Assembly: GCF_900108275.1 (NCBI RefSeq)
Contig: NZ_FNVD01000006.1
Coordinates: 124,001-188,000, forward strand
Length of the DNA stretch: 64,000 nucleotides
DNA from: Jhaorihella thermophila
GTDB taxonomy: Bacteria > Pseudomonadota > Alphaproteobacteria > Rhodobacterales > Rhodobacteraceae
Direction: 5' to 3'
A model generated the notes under the pieces. The model was not told where the DNA came from. It did not search any database and saw only the letters and a list, made by a program, of their open reading frames with translations. The position numbers and the translations under genes are program-made. Within the stretch, counting starts at the first letter, position 1; the number at the start of each line of letters is the position of its first letter. This document shows, piece by piece, positions 25,049 to 33,904 of this stretch.

Positions 25049-26215
25049 TCAGGCGCGGCCCAGCAGCTCGTCGCGCGTCAGCGCAAATCCCGAGGCGATC
25101 CATTCCCTTTCCAGCCGTTTCAACGCCGCGCCCAGCGCCGGGCCCTGCAACGCCGGCATCAGATCTGCGGGCCTGACCGGAAACCGGGCCCGCGCCCCGC
25201 GCTCTGCCGCCTTTGCGGCCTCGACGTCCCAGGGCTGGCCCAGCATCGCCGCGCGCAGCAGAAGCACATCGCGCGCCTCGTCGGCCCCCAGCCGATAGCC
25301 CAGCTCGGCCGGCCCCATGTCGCTGCCCACCGCGTCGCGCAGCCGTTCCAGCCGTTTCGCCTGCGCCCGGCTGAGCCGCAGCCGGTCGGCCACGTCCACC
25401 CCGCCCAGGATCGCCAGCCGCCGCAGGGCATCCGGCGCGACGCCGGCCTGCTGCTCCAGATGCACCAGCGCAGCGAGGTATCGGTCATCCGCCCCCGGCA
25501 GGAACTGCCCCAGCGCCCCGGTGGACCGCATCGCCGCGACCGAGGGCGCCGGATCGGGTGCCGCCAGCAGCTTGAGCATCTCGGTCCCGACCCGTTCGCG
25601 CGACAGAGTCGAAAGCCCCTCCAGATTGGCCGCGATCGCCGCGAGCGCGTCGGGATCGAACCCGCCTTCGGGGTCGCCATACCAAGCGTGGAACCGGAAA
25701 TAGCGCAGGCTGCGCAGATAGTCCTCGCGGATGCGGTCATTGGCATCCCCGATGAACCGCACCCGCCGCGCGCGCAGGTCCGGCAACCCGCCCAGCGGAT
25801 CGACGATTGTGCCGTCAGGCCGGGCATAAATCGCGTTCATGGTGAAATCGCGCCGCGCGGCGTCTTCCTCAATGGTTCCGGCATAGGCGATCACCGCCCG
25901 GCGCCCGTCGGTTTCGACATCGCGGCGAAAGGTCGTGACCTCATGCGGGATGCCGCCATTGACCAGAGTCACGGTGCCGTGGTCGATCCCTGTGGGCACC
26001 GCCTTGATGCCGGCGGCCTCGGCCAGTTCCATCACCCGTTCCGGCGGGGCGTCGGTGGCGATGTCGATGTCGCTGACCGGCGCGCCCAACAGCGCATTGC
26101 GTACGCAGCCGCCCACGAACAGCGCCTGCGCGCCGCCATCCTGCAAAGCCTTGCACACGCCTTGCGTGGCGGGGTTGGTCAGCCAGTCTTCGGTAATGCG
26201 GGTGTCGTCGGTCAT
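25049..26215 (-). CDS. cca: CCA tRNA nucleotidyltransferase
   Basis: 388 residues. Class II nucleotidyltransferase: LFVGGCVRNALLG at residues 32-44, the metal-binding DIDIATDA soon after, then RRDFTMNAIYA and DPLGGLPDL, and the RNA-binding helices ending LEREWIASGFALTRDELLG. It adds or repairs the 3' CCA of tRNAs, or, as a poly(A) polymerase relative, tails RNA; the size and motif set favour CCA addition. Its ATG overlaps the stop of the CoA-type Nudix gene (ATGA). Confidence 0.93.
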   Translation of the reverse strand: MTDDTRITEDWLTNPATQGVCKALQDGGAQALFVGGCVRNALLGAPVSDIDIATDAPPERVMELAEAAGIKAVPTGIDHGTVTLVNGGIPHEVTTFRRDVETDGRRAVIAYAGTIEEDAARRDFTMNAIYARPDGTIVDPLGGLPDLRARRVRFIGDANDRIREDYLRSLRYFRFHAWYGDPEGGFDPDALAAIAANLEGLSTLSRERVGTEMLKLLAAPDPAPSVAAMRSTGALGQFLPGADDRYLAALVHLEQQAGVAPDALRRLAILGGVDVADRLRLSRAQAKRLERLRDAVGSDMGPAELGYRLGADEARDVLLLRAAMLGQPWDVEAAKAAERGARARFPVRPADLMPALQGPALGAALKRLEREWIASGFALTRDELLGRA

Positions 26216-26820
26216 GTCTCCATCCGGGCGGCCAGTCCGCGCAGGATACGCGCGGTTGCACCCCAGATGTAGTAGGGACCGTAGGGAACCGTGAAGTAAT
26301 ACCGTCGCCGTCCGCGCCAGATGCGCGATTCCACGCGGAAGTTCCGCGGATCGATGACATGGGACAGCGGGACCGAGAACACCTCGTCCACCTCGCCGGG
26401 TTCGGGCACCGGCGCAAAGGCCGACCGCAGCACCGCCACCACCGGCGTCACGCGAAAACCGGTGACGGTTTCGTGCTCGGGCAGGTGGCCGATGATTTCG
26501 GCGAGTCCGGGCGGCAGCCCGATCTCTTCGCGCGCCTCGCGCAGCGCGGCGGCGGTGGGGTCGGCGTCGCCTTCGTCCACCTTGCCGCCGGGAAAGGCGA
26601 TCTGACCGGGATGGTGTTTCAGGGCCGAGGACCGCTTGGTCAGGATCAGGCGCGGCGTGCCGAAGGCCAGCGACACCGGCACCAGCACCCCCGCCGGGCG
26701 CAGCCGGCGGTCGGGCGGCAGAACCGTATCCGGGTTCAGGTCAAAGTCGGACGATTCGTCCCCCGGGCGTTCCAGCGCCGCCCGCAACCGCTCGATCACC
26801 TCGGCGGCTCCGTCACTCAC
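26212..26820 (-). CDS. Nudix hydrolase, CoA pyrophosphatase-like (NudL/CoAse)
   Basis: 202 residues from a GTG at 26820 that overlaps the hslO stop by 8 bases; no ATG lies early enough. A UPF0035/CoAse-type segment precedes the Nudix box (LTKRSSALKHHPGQIAFPGGK, in two parts: LTKRSSALKHH and PGQIAFPGGK). The Nudix box is GGKVDEGD...REAREEIGL with catalytic glutamates intact. Such enzymes split CoA and derivatives to 3',5'-ADP and 4'-phosphopantetheine. Middle gene of an overlapping hslO-nudix-cca unit. Confidence 0.9.
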   Translation of the reverse strand: MSDGAAEVIERLRAALERPGDESSDFDLNPDTVLPPDRRLRPAGVLVPVSLAFGTPRLILTKRSSALKHHPGQIAFPGGKVDEGDADPTAAALREAREEIGLPPGLAEIIGHLPEHETVTGFRVTPVVAVLRSAFAPVPEPGEVDEVFSVPLSHVIDPRNFRVESRIWRGRRRYYFTVPYGPYYIWGATARILRGLAARMET

Positions 26821-27799
26821 CGTCGCGTTTCTCCGCTTCGAATCCCAGCGTCTTGGGGTCCAGATCGTAATGCGCTCCGCAGAACTGGCAATCGGCGGTA
26901 ACGCGGCCATCCTCGGTGGTCATCGTTTCGATGTCGCGGGCCGAATAGATCGACAGCGCCCGGCGCACACGTTCCTCCGAGCAGGTGCAGCCGAAGCGCA
27001 CCGCCTGTGCGTCGAACACGCGCGGGGATTCCTCGTGGAACAGGCGCACCAAAAGGTCCGGGGTCGGCAGCGACGGGCCGATCAGTTCCATGTCCTCGAC
27101 CGTGTCCAAGAGGATGTTGACGCGGTTCCAGTTCTCGCTGTCATCGCCCTGCACCAGATCGCGCGCCTTCAGAACGTCGCCCGTGCCGGGGCCGGTGGCC
27201 GCAAAGGGCGACGCCTTGGGCATGTGCTGCACCATGATCCCGCCGGCGCGCCAGTGATCCTCGACACCGGGTCCGGACGACTTGCCGAACCGCAGAACGA
27301 ACCGCGTCGGAAGCTGTTCGGACTGGGCAAAATAGGACTCGGCACTGTCCGTCAGCGACTTGCCCGTCAGCGGCGTGATGCCCTGATAGGGGGCCATGCC
27401 TTCGCCTTGATCGATCAGGATCGCAAAATACCCCTCTCCCAGCTGCGCGAACGGGGCGTCGTCGGTCAGACGCTCGGCATCATAGCCGGCATAGGCACGG
27501 ATGCGGGCCGAGCGCCCATCTTCATCCGGCGCGAAATAGTCGGTGGCAATCATGCGCACGGGGCCGTTGGTCTGCACCTGCAGAGACAGCTTCCAGCGCA
27601 GCTTGATCGTCTGGCCGATCAGCGCGGTCAAAAGCGCCATTTCCGCGATCAGCGCCTCCACCTGCGGCGGGTAGTCATGCTGGCTCAGGATACCGTTGAG
27701 CACTCCGTCAAGCCGCGCCACGCGGCCACGCATGTCGGAAGCGTCGAGCTGGAAAGGCAGGACCGTATCGTCCCACGCGATTTGCGATCCGGATTTCAT
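26813..27799 (-). CDS. hslO: Redox-regulated chaperone Hsp33
   Basis: 328 residues. Hsp33 is a cytosolic holdase switched on by oxidation of a zinc-bound cysteine cluster. The cluster is visible at the C-terminus: FGCTCSEERV and CQFCGAHYD (CxC and CxxC). N-terminal substrate-binding domain includes LIGQTIKLRWKLSLQVQTNG and GYFAILIDQGEG. First gene of the hslO-nudix-cca unit; divergent from the Nudix gene at 27877 across a 77-base gap. Confidence 0.96.
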   Translation of the reverse strand: MKSGSQIAWDDTVLPFQLDASDMRGRVARLDGVLNGILSQHDYPPQVEALIAEMALLTALIGQTIKLRWKLSLQVQTNGPVRMIATDYFAPDEDGRSARIRAYAGYDAERLTDDAPFAQLGEGYFAILIDQGEGMAPYQGITPLTGKSLTDSAESYFAQSEQLPTRFVLRFGKSSGPGVEDHWRAGGIMVQHMPKASPFAATGPGTGDVLKARDLVQGDDSENWNRVNILLDTVEDMELIGPSLPTPDLLVRLFHEESPRVFDAQAVRFGCTCSEERVRRALSIYSARDIETMTTEDGRVTADCQFCGAHYDLDPKTLGFEAEKRDGE

Positions 27800-27876
27800 G
27801 GGGGTTTCCTTGCACGCCCGTCATTGGCATATCGCGCTATATAGGCAGAACCCACCGGGATGGAAGAGGCAGGCGC

Positions 27877-28320
27877 ATGATCAGGCGATTCGGCGAGTCC
27901 CCCGAACCCGGCCGCCGGTATCGACTGCGGCGCGGGGTCTACGCGCTGTTGCCCATCGGCCGGCGGCTGCTGCTGACCGTGCAGCATCAGCCGCATCCCG
28001 ACCTGCAGCTGCCCGGTGGCGGAATCGACGCGGGCGAATCGCCGGTCGCGGCCTTGCATCGCGAGGTGAGAGAGGAGACCGGCTGGAAGATTGCCGCCCC
28101 CCGCCATGTCGGCACCTTTCGCAGGTTCGCCTACATGCCCGAATACGATCTCTGGGCGGAAAAGATCTGCCTGATCTTCACCGCCCGACCGGTGCGGCGC
28201 CTCGGGCCGCCGACCGAACCGTTTCACGAACCCCTCTGGATGGACGCAGGGCAGGCAGCACGGCACCTGGGCAATGCCGGCGATCGCCATTTCGCCCGCG
28301 CGTTGGCCCGAAAACCGTGA
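27877..28320 (+). CDS. Nudix hydrolase, substrate unknown
   Basis: 147 residues. The Nudix box LPGGGIDAGE...REVREETGW is complete with the REXXEE glutamates. The flanks (FAYMPEYDLWAEKICLIFTARPV) resemble ADP-ribose/nucleoside-diphosphate-type members more than MutT. Start at 27877 has GAAGAGG upstream. Its stop is 15 bases from the convergent stop of the response-regulator gene. This is the third Nudix enzyme in the window and is not close in sequence to the other two. Confidence 0.88.
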   Translation: MIRRFGESPEPGRRYRLRRGVYALLPIGRRLLLTVQHQPHPDLQLPGGGIDAGESPVAALHREVREETGWKIAAPRHVGTFRRFAYMPEYDLWAEKICLIFTARPVRRLGPPTEPFHEPLWMDAGQAARHLGNAGDRHFARALARKP

Positions 28321-28335
28321 CCTTGGATGTCCCGA

Positions 28336-29646
28336 TCAGACACCGTTGTATTCCAAAAGCAGGGCCGACACGTCATCCTCGATCCGGCGTCCTTTCGGCA
28401 TCGATTCCCGCATACGCCAGTAGAGATCGTCCAGAAATTCCCGGCCGCTATGGGCCGGATCCGCGGCGCGCACCAGGTCGAGCAGGCCATCCCGCCCCAA
28501 CATGTCGCCGTCGGCCGTCGGGCATTCCGTGATGCCGTCGGAATAGATCAACAGCCGGTCCCCCGGCTTCAACTCAAGCTCGAAACTGTCGCAGACCAGA
28601 TCCGGCAACAGCCCAATGGGCATGCCGCCACCGCCGAGGAATTCGGCCGACCCGTCCGCGCGAAGCAGCAACGGATGCGGATGTCCGCATTGAACGAGCC
28701 GCAACGTTCCGTCATAAAGGTTCACCGTGCCATAGACCATGGTGAAATATTCGTCGGTGCCGACATCGGCAAGCAGCCGGGCGTTCAGCATCCGCGCCAC
28801 CTCGACCGGCGGCTTCAGACCGTAGAACGCATATTGCAGCCGCTCCATCGCGACGTTCTGATCGAAATGCGTGCCGGACAGATAACCGGCCAGCCGCGCC
28901 GTCATCAGCGCCGACGTCACGCCATGCCCGGAGACGTCAATGCCGTAAAACCCCACTCGGTTCACGCCCGGCGAGAACAGCCCGACCAGATCGCCGCCGA
29001 CATGCCCGCACGGCTTGAGCAGCAGACTGAAACGTGATGCACCGAAAGACCGTTCCAGCTCGGGAACCAGAGATTTCTGGATTTCCCGCGCCTGCCTGAG
29101 ATCCTGATTGATCCGTCCATAGACGGACTGGAGTTCTTCCAGCGTCTCCGAGATCACACGATTCTTCTCGGACAGTTCGCGCTGCATTGCGAGAATCCGC
29201 ATTCCGGCCTTGATCCTGGCGCGAAGCTCTCCGGAATTGACGGGCTTTGTCAGGAAATCGTCGGCCCCGGCGTCCAGCCCGCGCGCAATCTCCGCCTTTT
29301 CGTTCTTGGAGGTGAGGAGGATGAAGTATCCGTAGCCGTCGCGCGGCAATTCCCGGAAGGCACGACAGAATTCCGGACCGCTCATCCCCGGCATCACCCA
29401 GTCCGACAGCACGAGATCCGGCGGTGACGTCGCGCAAAGCGCGAGCGCCGCCTCGGCACTTTCGGCCTCTTCCACCCTGAAGCCCCATTTCCGCAAAGAG
29501 CCAACCAGAATCCGGCGCTGCAGGCGGCTGTCATCGACAACCAAAATCCGGCGCACGGTGTCCGTTCCCGACCTGGAGTCCGACCGAAGCCCTGCCTGCA
29601 CCGCTGTCGCCACTGTATCCGGTTCCAAACCCAAAATCCGTCTCAC
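28336..29646 (-). CDS. Response regulator with PP2C/SpoIIE-type phosphatase output
   Basis: 436 residues from a GTG at 29646; later GTGs (for example at 29556, directly before the receiver domain) are possible because no strong ribosome site is visible. A receiver domain spans about residues 32-150 with phospho-acceptor Asp82 (VLSDWVMPGM) and FLTKPV. A coiled-coil linker (residues 160-195) leads to a PP2C/SpoIIE-like phosphatase domain with HVGGDLVGLF, YGIDVSGHGVTSALM and SDGITECPT metal sites. This layout matches RsbU/RbaY-type proteins that dephosphorylate an anti-anti-sigma factor. No such switch genes are nearby. An Hpt gene is divergent from it. Confidence 0.92.
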   Translation of the reverse strand: MRRILGLEPDTVATAVQAGLRSDSRSGTDTVRRILVVDDSRLQRRILVGSLRKWGFRVEEAESAEAALALCATSPPDLVLSDWVMPGMSGPEFCRAFRELPRDGYGYFILLTSKNEKAEIARGLDAGADDFLTKPVNSGELRARIKAGMRILAMQRELSEKNRVISETLEELQSVYGRINQDLRQAREIQKSLVPELERSFGASRFSLLLKPCGHVGGDLVGLFSPGVNRVGFYGIDVSGHGVTSALMTARLAGYLSGTHFDQNVAMERLQYAFYGLKPPVEVARMLNARLLADVGTDEYFTMVYGTVNLYDGTLRLVQCGHPHPLLLRADGSAEFLGGGGMPIGLLPDLVCDSFELELKPGDRLLIYSDGITECPTADGDMLGRDGLLDLVRAADPAHSGREFLDDLYWRMRESMPKGRRIEDDVSALLLEYNGV

Positions 29647-29788
29647 GTCGCGGTAACGCTGGCAGTGATTCCCTAACAGGGACTGAAAATTAAAACTCGA
29701 ACCGACCGGCTGCCGCCCTTAACCCGAGCTTTACACTTGGCGCCTTATCGCTGGTCGCGATGCGGCGTGTGGCGACGGCAGGTGGAAC

Positions 29789-30109
29789 ATGATCGAATGG
29801 TCACGTGTAAATGAACTGCGCGAAGAGGTCGGAGAGAGCGACTTCAAGGAAGTCGTGGACCTTTTCCTGGAAGAAGTCTCCGAGGCTCTCGATCGACTGA
29901 GCAGCTCACAGGGCAGCGCGGAAGAACACCTCCATTTCCTGAAAGGCTGTGCTCTCAGCCTCGGATTCGAAACCCTGGCGCAATTGTGCGAACGATACGA
30001 GAGGCAGGCGGCCGGCGCCCAGCCCGTGGACGTGAGCGCGATCGTCGCCTGCTTTGACCGGTCCAGGTCGGAATTTCTTTCCGGTCTGTCTCGCGACACC
30101 GCGGCCTGA
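29789..30109 (+). CDS. Hpt (histidine phosphotransfer) domain protein
   Basis: 106 residues, a single four-helix Hpt domain. The phospho-accepting histidine is likely His49 in HLHFLKGCALSLGFETL, matching the Hpt consensus H-x-L-K-G-x-x-x-x-L-G. It starts 142 bases from the divergent response-regulator-phosphatase gene, a likely partner. It could pass phosphate to or from that receiver; which sensor kinase feeds it is not visible in the window. Confidence 0.88.
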   Translation: MIEWSRVNELREEVGESDFKEVVDLFLEEVSEALDRLSSSQGSAEEHLHFLKGCALSLGFETLAQLCERYERQAAGAQPVDVSAIVACFDRSRSEFLSGLSRDTAA

Positions 30110-30116
30110 GCGTCAG

Positions 30117-31352
30117 TCAGATCACGAATTGAGCCAGCAGTTCATCGTTGGTGATGTCGGTATAGACGAATCCGGCTGCGTCCAGTCGCTCGAACAGCCG
30201 GGCAAAGTTCTGGGGCTGCGATGTTTCGATCCCGATCAGGACGGAACCGAAGTTGCGCGCGGATTTCTTCATGTATTCAAAGCGGGCAATGTCGTCATCC
30301 GGCCCAAGCACGTTCAGAAACTCGCGCAACGCACCAGGCCGCTGTGGCAGGCGCAGGATCAAGTATTTCTTTACGCCCGAGTAGCGCTGGGCCCGCTCCT
30401 TGACCTCGGGGAGCCGCTCGAAGTCGAAATTCCCACCGGACGTCACGCAGACCACCGTCTTGCCCCTTATCTGGCCTTCGATGTCCGCAAGAGCGTCGAT
30501 CGACAGGGCCCCGGCCGGCTCCAGAACGATACCCTCGACATTCAGCATCTCGATCATCGTGGTGCACAGGCGGTCTTCGGGAATGGACAGCACCGACTGC
30601 GCCGGAACGTCCCGCAGCCGCGCAAAGGTCCGCTCCCCGACCCGCGCCACCGCCGCGCCGTCAACGAAATTGTCCACCTTTTTCAACGTCACCGGATGGC
30701 CGACCCGCAACGCGGCCGCCAGGCTGGCGCCGCCAGCCGGTTCCGCGAGTGTCAACAGTGCGTGGGGAAAATACGAGTGCACGCCTGCAGCCAGGCCGCC
30801 GCCACCGACCGGAAGCACCAGCCGGTCGGGCGCACGGCCGAACTCCGCCTCGACCTCGACCGCAACGGTGGCCTGACCCTCGATCACGTCGTCGTCGTCG
30901 AATGGCGCGAGGAAATGCGCGCCCTTGTCGGCACAGAACGCCTGCGCCGCGGCCAACGTGTCATCGAAATAGTCGCCGGTCAGGTGGATCTCGACATTCT
31001 CTCCGCCGAACATCCGGGTCTTCATGATCTTCTGCTGCGGCGTCGTCACCGGCATGAAGATGTCGCCCCGCACCCCGAAATGGCGGCACATGAAAGCCAC
31101 CCCCTGCGCGTGATTGCCGGCACTGGCGCAGACGAAACGGTCAACCGACGGATTCGCCGCGCGCGCCTTGCGCATCGCATTGAACGCGCCGCGCAGCTTG
31201 TAGGAGCGCACCGGGCTCAGATCCTCCCGCTTGAGCCAGATGTCGGCCGCAAACCGTTGGGAAAGATGCGCGTTGCGCTGCAGCGGCGTGGCCGGGAAAA
31301 CCGCCCTCATCGCTCGCTCTGCGGCGCGCGCCATGTCGCGAAAATCACTCAT
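30117..31352 (-). CDS. ilvA: Threonine ammonia-lyase (threonine deaminase)
   Basis: 411 residues from the ATG at 31352, which has GAGAGG just upstream. It converts threonine to 2-oxobutanoate for isoleucine synthesis. PLP lysine K52 lies in [13 protein letters not shown]; the phosphate-binding loop is [11 protein letters not shown] single C-terminal ACT-like domain ([16 protein letters not shown]) marks the shorter, often isoleucine-regulated or biosynthetic form, in contrast to the 514-residue enterobacterial enzyme. Ends 8 bases from the convergent Hpt stop; divergent from argG. Confidence 0.95.
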   Translation of the reverse strand: MSDFRDMARAAERAMRAVFPATPLQRNAHLSQRFAADIWLKREDLSPVRSYKLRGAFNAMRKARAANPSVDRFVCASAGNHAQGVAFMCRHFGVRGDIFMPVTTPQQKIMKTRMFGGENVEIHLTGDYFDDTLAAAQAFCADKGAHFLAPFDDDDVIEGQATVAVEVEAEFGRAPDRLVLPVGGGGLAAGVHSYFPHALLTLAEPAGGASLAAALRVGHPVTLKKVDNFVDGAAVARVGERTFARLRDVPAQSVLSIPEDRLCTTMIEMLNVEGIVLEPAGALSIDALADIEGQIRGKTVVCVTSGGNFDFERLPEVKERAQRYSGVKKYLILRLPQRPGALREFLNVLGPDDDIARFEYMKKSARNFGSVLIGIETSQPQNFARLFERLDAAGFVYTDITNDELLAQFVI

Positions 31353-31459
31353 GGCCTCTCTGTGGCCCAGCATCGCCGCCCGTGCAAGCCCGACCCGCCT
31401 TGCCCCGGCAGGGAAAACCGGCTAACCGACCCCGGATCCACGTTGATAGGGAGTGCCCC

Positions 31460-32686
31460 ATGTCCGCGCCCAAGAAAGTTGTCCTCGCCTATTCCGGTGG
31501 TCTCGACACCTCGATCATCCTGAAATGGCTGCAAACCGAATACGGTTGCGAGGTGGTGACCTTCACCGCCGATCTCGGCCAAGGCGAAGAGCTGGAACCC
31601 GCCCGCAAGAAGGCCGAGATGCTGGGGATCAAGCCCGAAAACATCTATGTCGAGGACATCCGCGAAGAGTTCGTGCGCGACTTCGTCTTCCCGATGTTCC
31701 GCGCCAACGCGCTCTACGAAGGGCAGTATCTGCTGGGAACCTCGATCGCCCGCCCGCTGATTTCCAAACGCCTGATCGAGATCGCCGCCGAAACCGGCGC
31801 CGATGCGATCGCCCACGGCGCCACCGGCAAGGGCAACGATCAGGTGCGGTTCGAACTGGCAGCCTATGCGCTGAACCCCGACATCAAGGTGATCGCGCCG
31901 TGGCGCGAATGGAACCTGACCAGCCGGACCAAGCTGCTGGAGTTTGCCGAAGCGCACCAGATCCCGATCGCCAAGGACAAGCGGGGCGAGGCACCCTTCA
32001 GCGTGGACGCCAACCTGCTGCACACCTCCTCCGAAGGCAAGGTGCTCGAAGACCCGGCAGTCGAGGCGCCCGATTACGTCTATCAGCGCACCGTCCATCC
32101 CGAGGACGCGCCGAACGAGCCGGAGTATATCGAAATCGGTTTCGAACAGGGCGACCCCGTCAGCATCAACGGCGTGGCCATGTCGCCCGCCACCCTGCTG
32201 ACCGAACTCAACGAATACGGGCGCAAACACGGCATCGGCCGGCTTGACCTGGTCGAAGGCCGCTTCGTCGGCATGAAATCCCGCGGCATCTACGAAACCC
32301 CCGGCGGCACAATCCTGCTGGCGGCGCATCGCGGCATGGAATCCATCACGCTGGACCGCGGCGCGATGCACCTCAAGGACGAGCTGATGCCGAAATACGC
32401 CGAACTGGTCTATTACGGCTTTTGGTATTCGCCCGAACGCGAAATGCTGCAGGCCGCGATCGACCTAAGCCAGAAACACGTCACCGGCACGGTGCGGATG
32501 AAACTCTACAAGGGTCTGGCCTCCTGCGTCGGCCGCTGGTCGGATCATTCGCTCTATTCCGAAGAACACGTCACCTTCGAGGAAGACGCCGGCGCCTACG
32601 ATCAGAAGGATGCCGCCGGCTTCATCAAGCTGAACGCCCTGCGCCTGCGGCTTCTGGCGATGCGCGACCGGCGCACGGCCGGCTAA
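31460..32686 (+). CDS. argG: Argininosuccinate synthase
   Basis: 408 residues from the ATG at 31460 with GGGAG upstream. It joins citrulline and aspartate in an ATP-dependent step of arginine synthesis. The N-type ATP pyrophosphatase loop AYSGGLDTS is at residues 10-18; [13 protein letters not shown] and SREIYETPGG-like ([10 protein letters not shown]) signatures are present. Second arginine gene in the window besides argJ. The DUF1810 gene follows 4 bases later. Confidence 0.97.
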   Translation: MSAPKKVVLAYSGGLDTSIILKWLQTEYGCEVVTFTADLGQGEELEPARKKAEMLGIKPENIYVEDIREEFVRDFVFPMFRANALYEGQYLLGTSIARPLISKRLIEIAAETGADAIAHGATGKGNDQVRFELAAYALNPDIKVIAPWREWNLTSRTKLLEFAEAHQIPIAKDKRGEAPFSVDANLLHTSSEGKVLEDPAVEAPDYVYQRTVHPEDAPNEPEYIEIGFEQGDPVSINGVAMSPATLLTELNEYGRKHGIGRLDLVEGRFVGMKSRGIYETPGGTILLAAHRGMESITLDRGAMHLKDELMPKYAELVYYGFWYSPEREMLQAAIDLSQKHVTGTVRMKLYKGLASCVGRWSDHSLYSEEHVTFEEDAGAYDQKDAAGFIKLNALRLRLLAMRDRRTAG

Positions 32687-32690
32687 CACG

Positions 32691-33116
32691 ATGACGCCCG
32701 AGCGGGCCGCCGAATTCCTCGACGCGCAGGATCGCGTCTGGACCGCGGTCCGCTCGGAGCTTGCGCAGGGCCGCAAGACCAGCCACTGGATCTGGTTCGT
32801 CTTTCCGCAGCTGGCCTCGCTCGGCCGCTCGCCGACGTCCCGCCGCTTCGGCATCCGCGACCTTCGGGAAGCCGCCGACTACCTCGCCAATGACCGCCTC
32901 CGCGCCCGTCTGGAAGAGGCCGCCACCCTGATGCTCACCCATGCGGGCAAGAGCCCCGAGTCGGTCCTCGGCCCCATCGACGCGCTCAAACTCCGCTCGT
33001 CCATGACGCTCTTTTCGCGCGTGCCCGGTGCCAGCCCCCTGTTTCGCCAGGTTCTGGATACCTTCTACGACGGAACCCCCTGCCCGCTCACGCTGAAGGC
33101 CTTGGAAGAATCATGA
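32691..33116 (+). CDS. DUF1810-family protein
   Basis: 141 residues. FLDAQDRVWTAVRSEL, SHWIWFVFPQLASLGRSPTS and RFGIRDLREAADYLA are the DUF1810 signature regions. Members are small soluble proteins related to the NADAR/ADP-ribose-processing group; function in this context is unknown. Starts 4 bases after argG, so is probably co-transcribed. Followed by a dispersed repeat. Confidence 0.88.
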   Translation: MTPERAAEFLDAQDRVWTAVRSELAQGRKTSHWIWFVFPQLASLGRSPTSRRFGIRDLREAADYLANDRLRARLEEAATLMLTHAGKSPESVLGPIDALKLRSSMTLFSRVPGASPLFRQVLDTFYDGTPCPLTLKALEES

Positions 33117-33122
33117 ACCCGG

Positions 33123-33185
33123 CTTCTTTCTGGTCCGAAATACCCTGGGGTGAATGCCCCGCAGGGGCAGAGGGGCAAAGCCCCT
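33123..33185. repeat. Dispersed intergenic repeat, copy C, with hairpins
   Basis: The 23-bp core (33123-33145) differs by one base from copies A and E. It is followed by GGGGTGAATGCCCC and by a 6-bp hairpin AGGGGC-AAA-GCCCCT (33171-33185). Fills the gap between the convergent DUF1810 and sulfotransferase genes. Confidence 0.75.
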
Positions 33186-33904
33186 CACACACCGACCTTC
33201 ACCGCCCGCAACCGTTCGTAGAACGGCATCGCAGCCTCCGCCAAACCCGCATATTCAGGCTCTAATCCGGGCAATTTGCCCTCCGGCCCCGCAAACCCGG
33301 TCGATCGGTGCACCGCCCCATACCAATGTGCGGCCCAGACCCCGTCTTCGGGGATGCCGCCCGCCGGCCAGCGCAGCATCTGCGGCCGCCAGTCCAGCCC
33401 GATCACCGCGCACAGCGCCCGCAATGCGGCCTCCGGGTTTTCCCGGATATCGTGACTGTCGATCACCACCGGCTCCTGCCCCAGCGCCTCGACGTGGTCG
33501 AACAATTCCACCTGCTGCCGGAACCCCAGATCGTCCAGCTCCGGCCCCTCGCGCTTGGCCGCATAACTCGCGACGACCCGCGCCGGATGGCGGATCAGGA
33601 ACACGTTGACCACTTCGGCCATCCAGTCTCGCGGCATGCCCGGCACCATGTGATGCGTCATGTGCTTCTGGTAGTAATGCGCCTTTCCGCCCGGATTGGG
33701 TCCGACCAGTCCCTCCGCCACGATATCCGGGTCGGTGGGCTGCGAGGCCAGGATCGCCTCGCGCATGGGATGCTCCAGACCGGTCCGCGCCAGATAGGCC
33801 GCATAGAAGGGCTCGTCCACCACGGCGCAATCGCCGCGCGCAGCAAAGGCATACATCATCGCCGTGGACAGGTTGCGCGGCCCGGACCACATCGCGATCT
33901 TCAT
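33185..33904 (-). CDS. Sulfotransferase-family protein coupled to an aminotransferase
   Basis: 239 residues from the ATG at 33904, which overlaps the aminotransferase stop (ATGA). The N-terminus MKIAMWSGPRNLSTAMMYAF is a P-loop of the sulfotransferase type (SGPRNLSTA, phosphosulfate-binding position), and NVFLIRHPARVVASY matches the 3'-phosphate-binding motif. Related proteins are often found with, or fused to, branched-chain-type aminotransferases. Substrate unknown; whether it actually transfers sulfate is not shown. Confidence 0.85.
   Translation of the reverse strand: MKIAMWSGPRNLSTAMMYAFAARGDCAVVDEPFYAAYLARTGLEHPMREAILASQPTDPDIVAEGLVGPNPGGKAHYYQKHMTHHMVPGMPRDWMAEVVNVFLIRHPARVVASYAAKREGPELDDLGFRQQVELFDHVEALGQEPVVIDSHDIRENPEAALRALCAVIGLDWRPQMLRWPAGGIPEDGVWAAHWYGAVHRSTGFAGPEGKLPGLEPEYAGLAEAAMPFYERLRAVKVGV

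Noticed and set aside
29670-29682. Dyad TCCCT-AAC-AGGGA before the response-regulator gene
   Set aside because: Five-base arms can arise by chance in this composition; no second copy or promoter context to support an operator.
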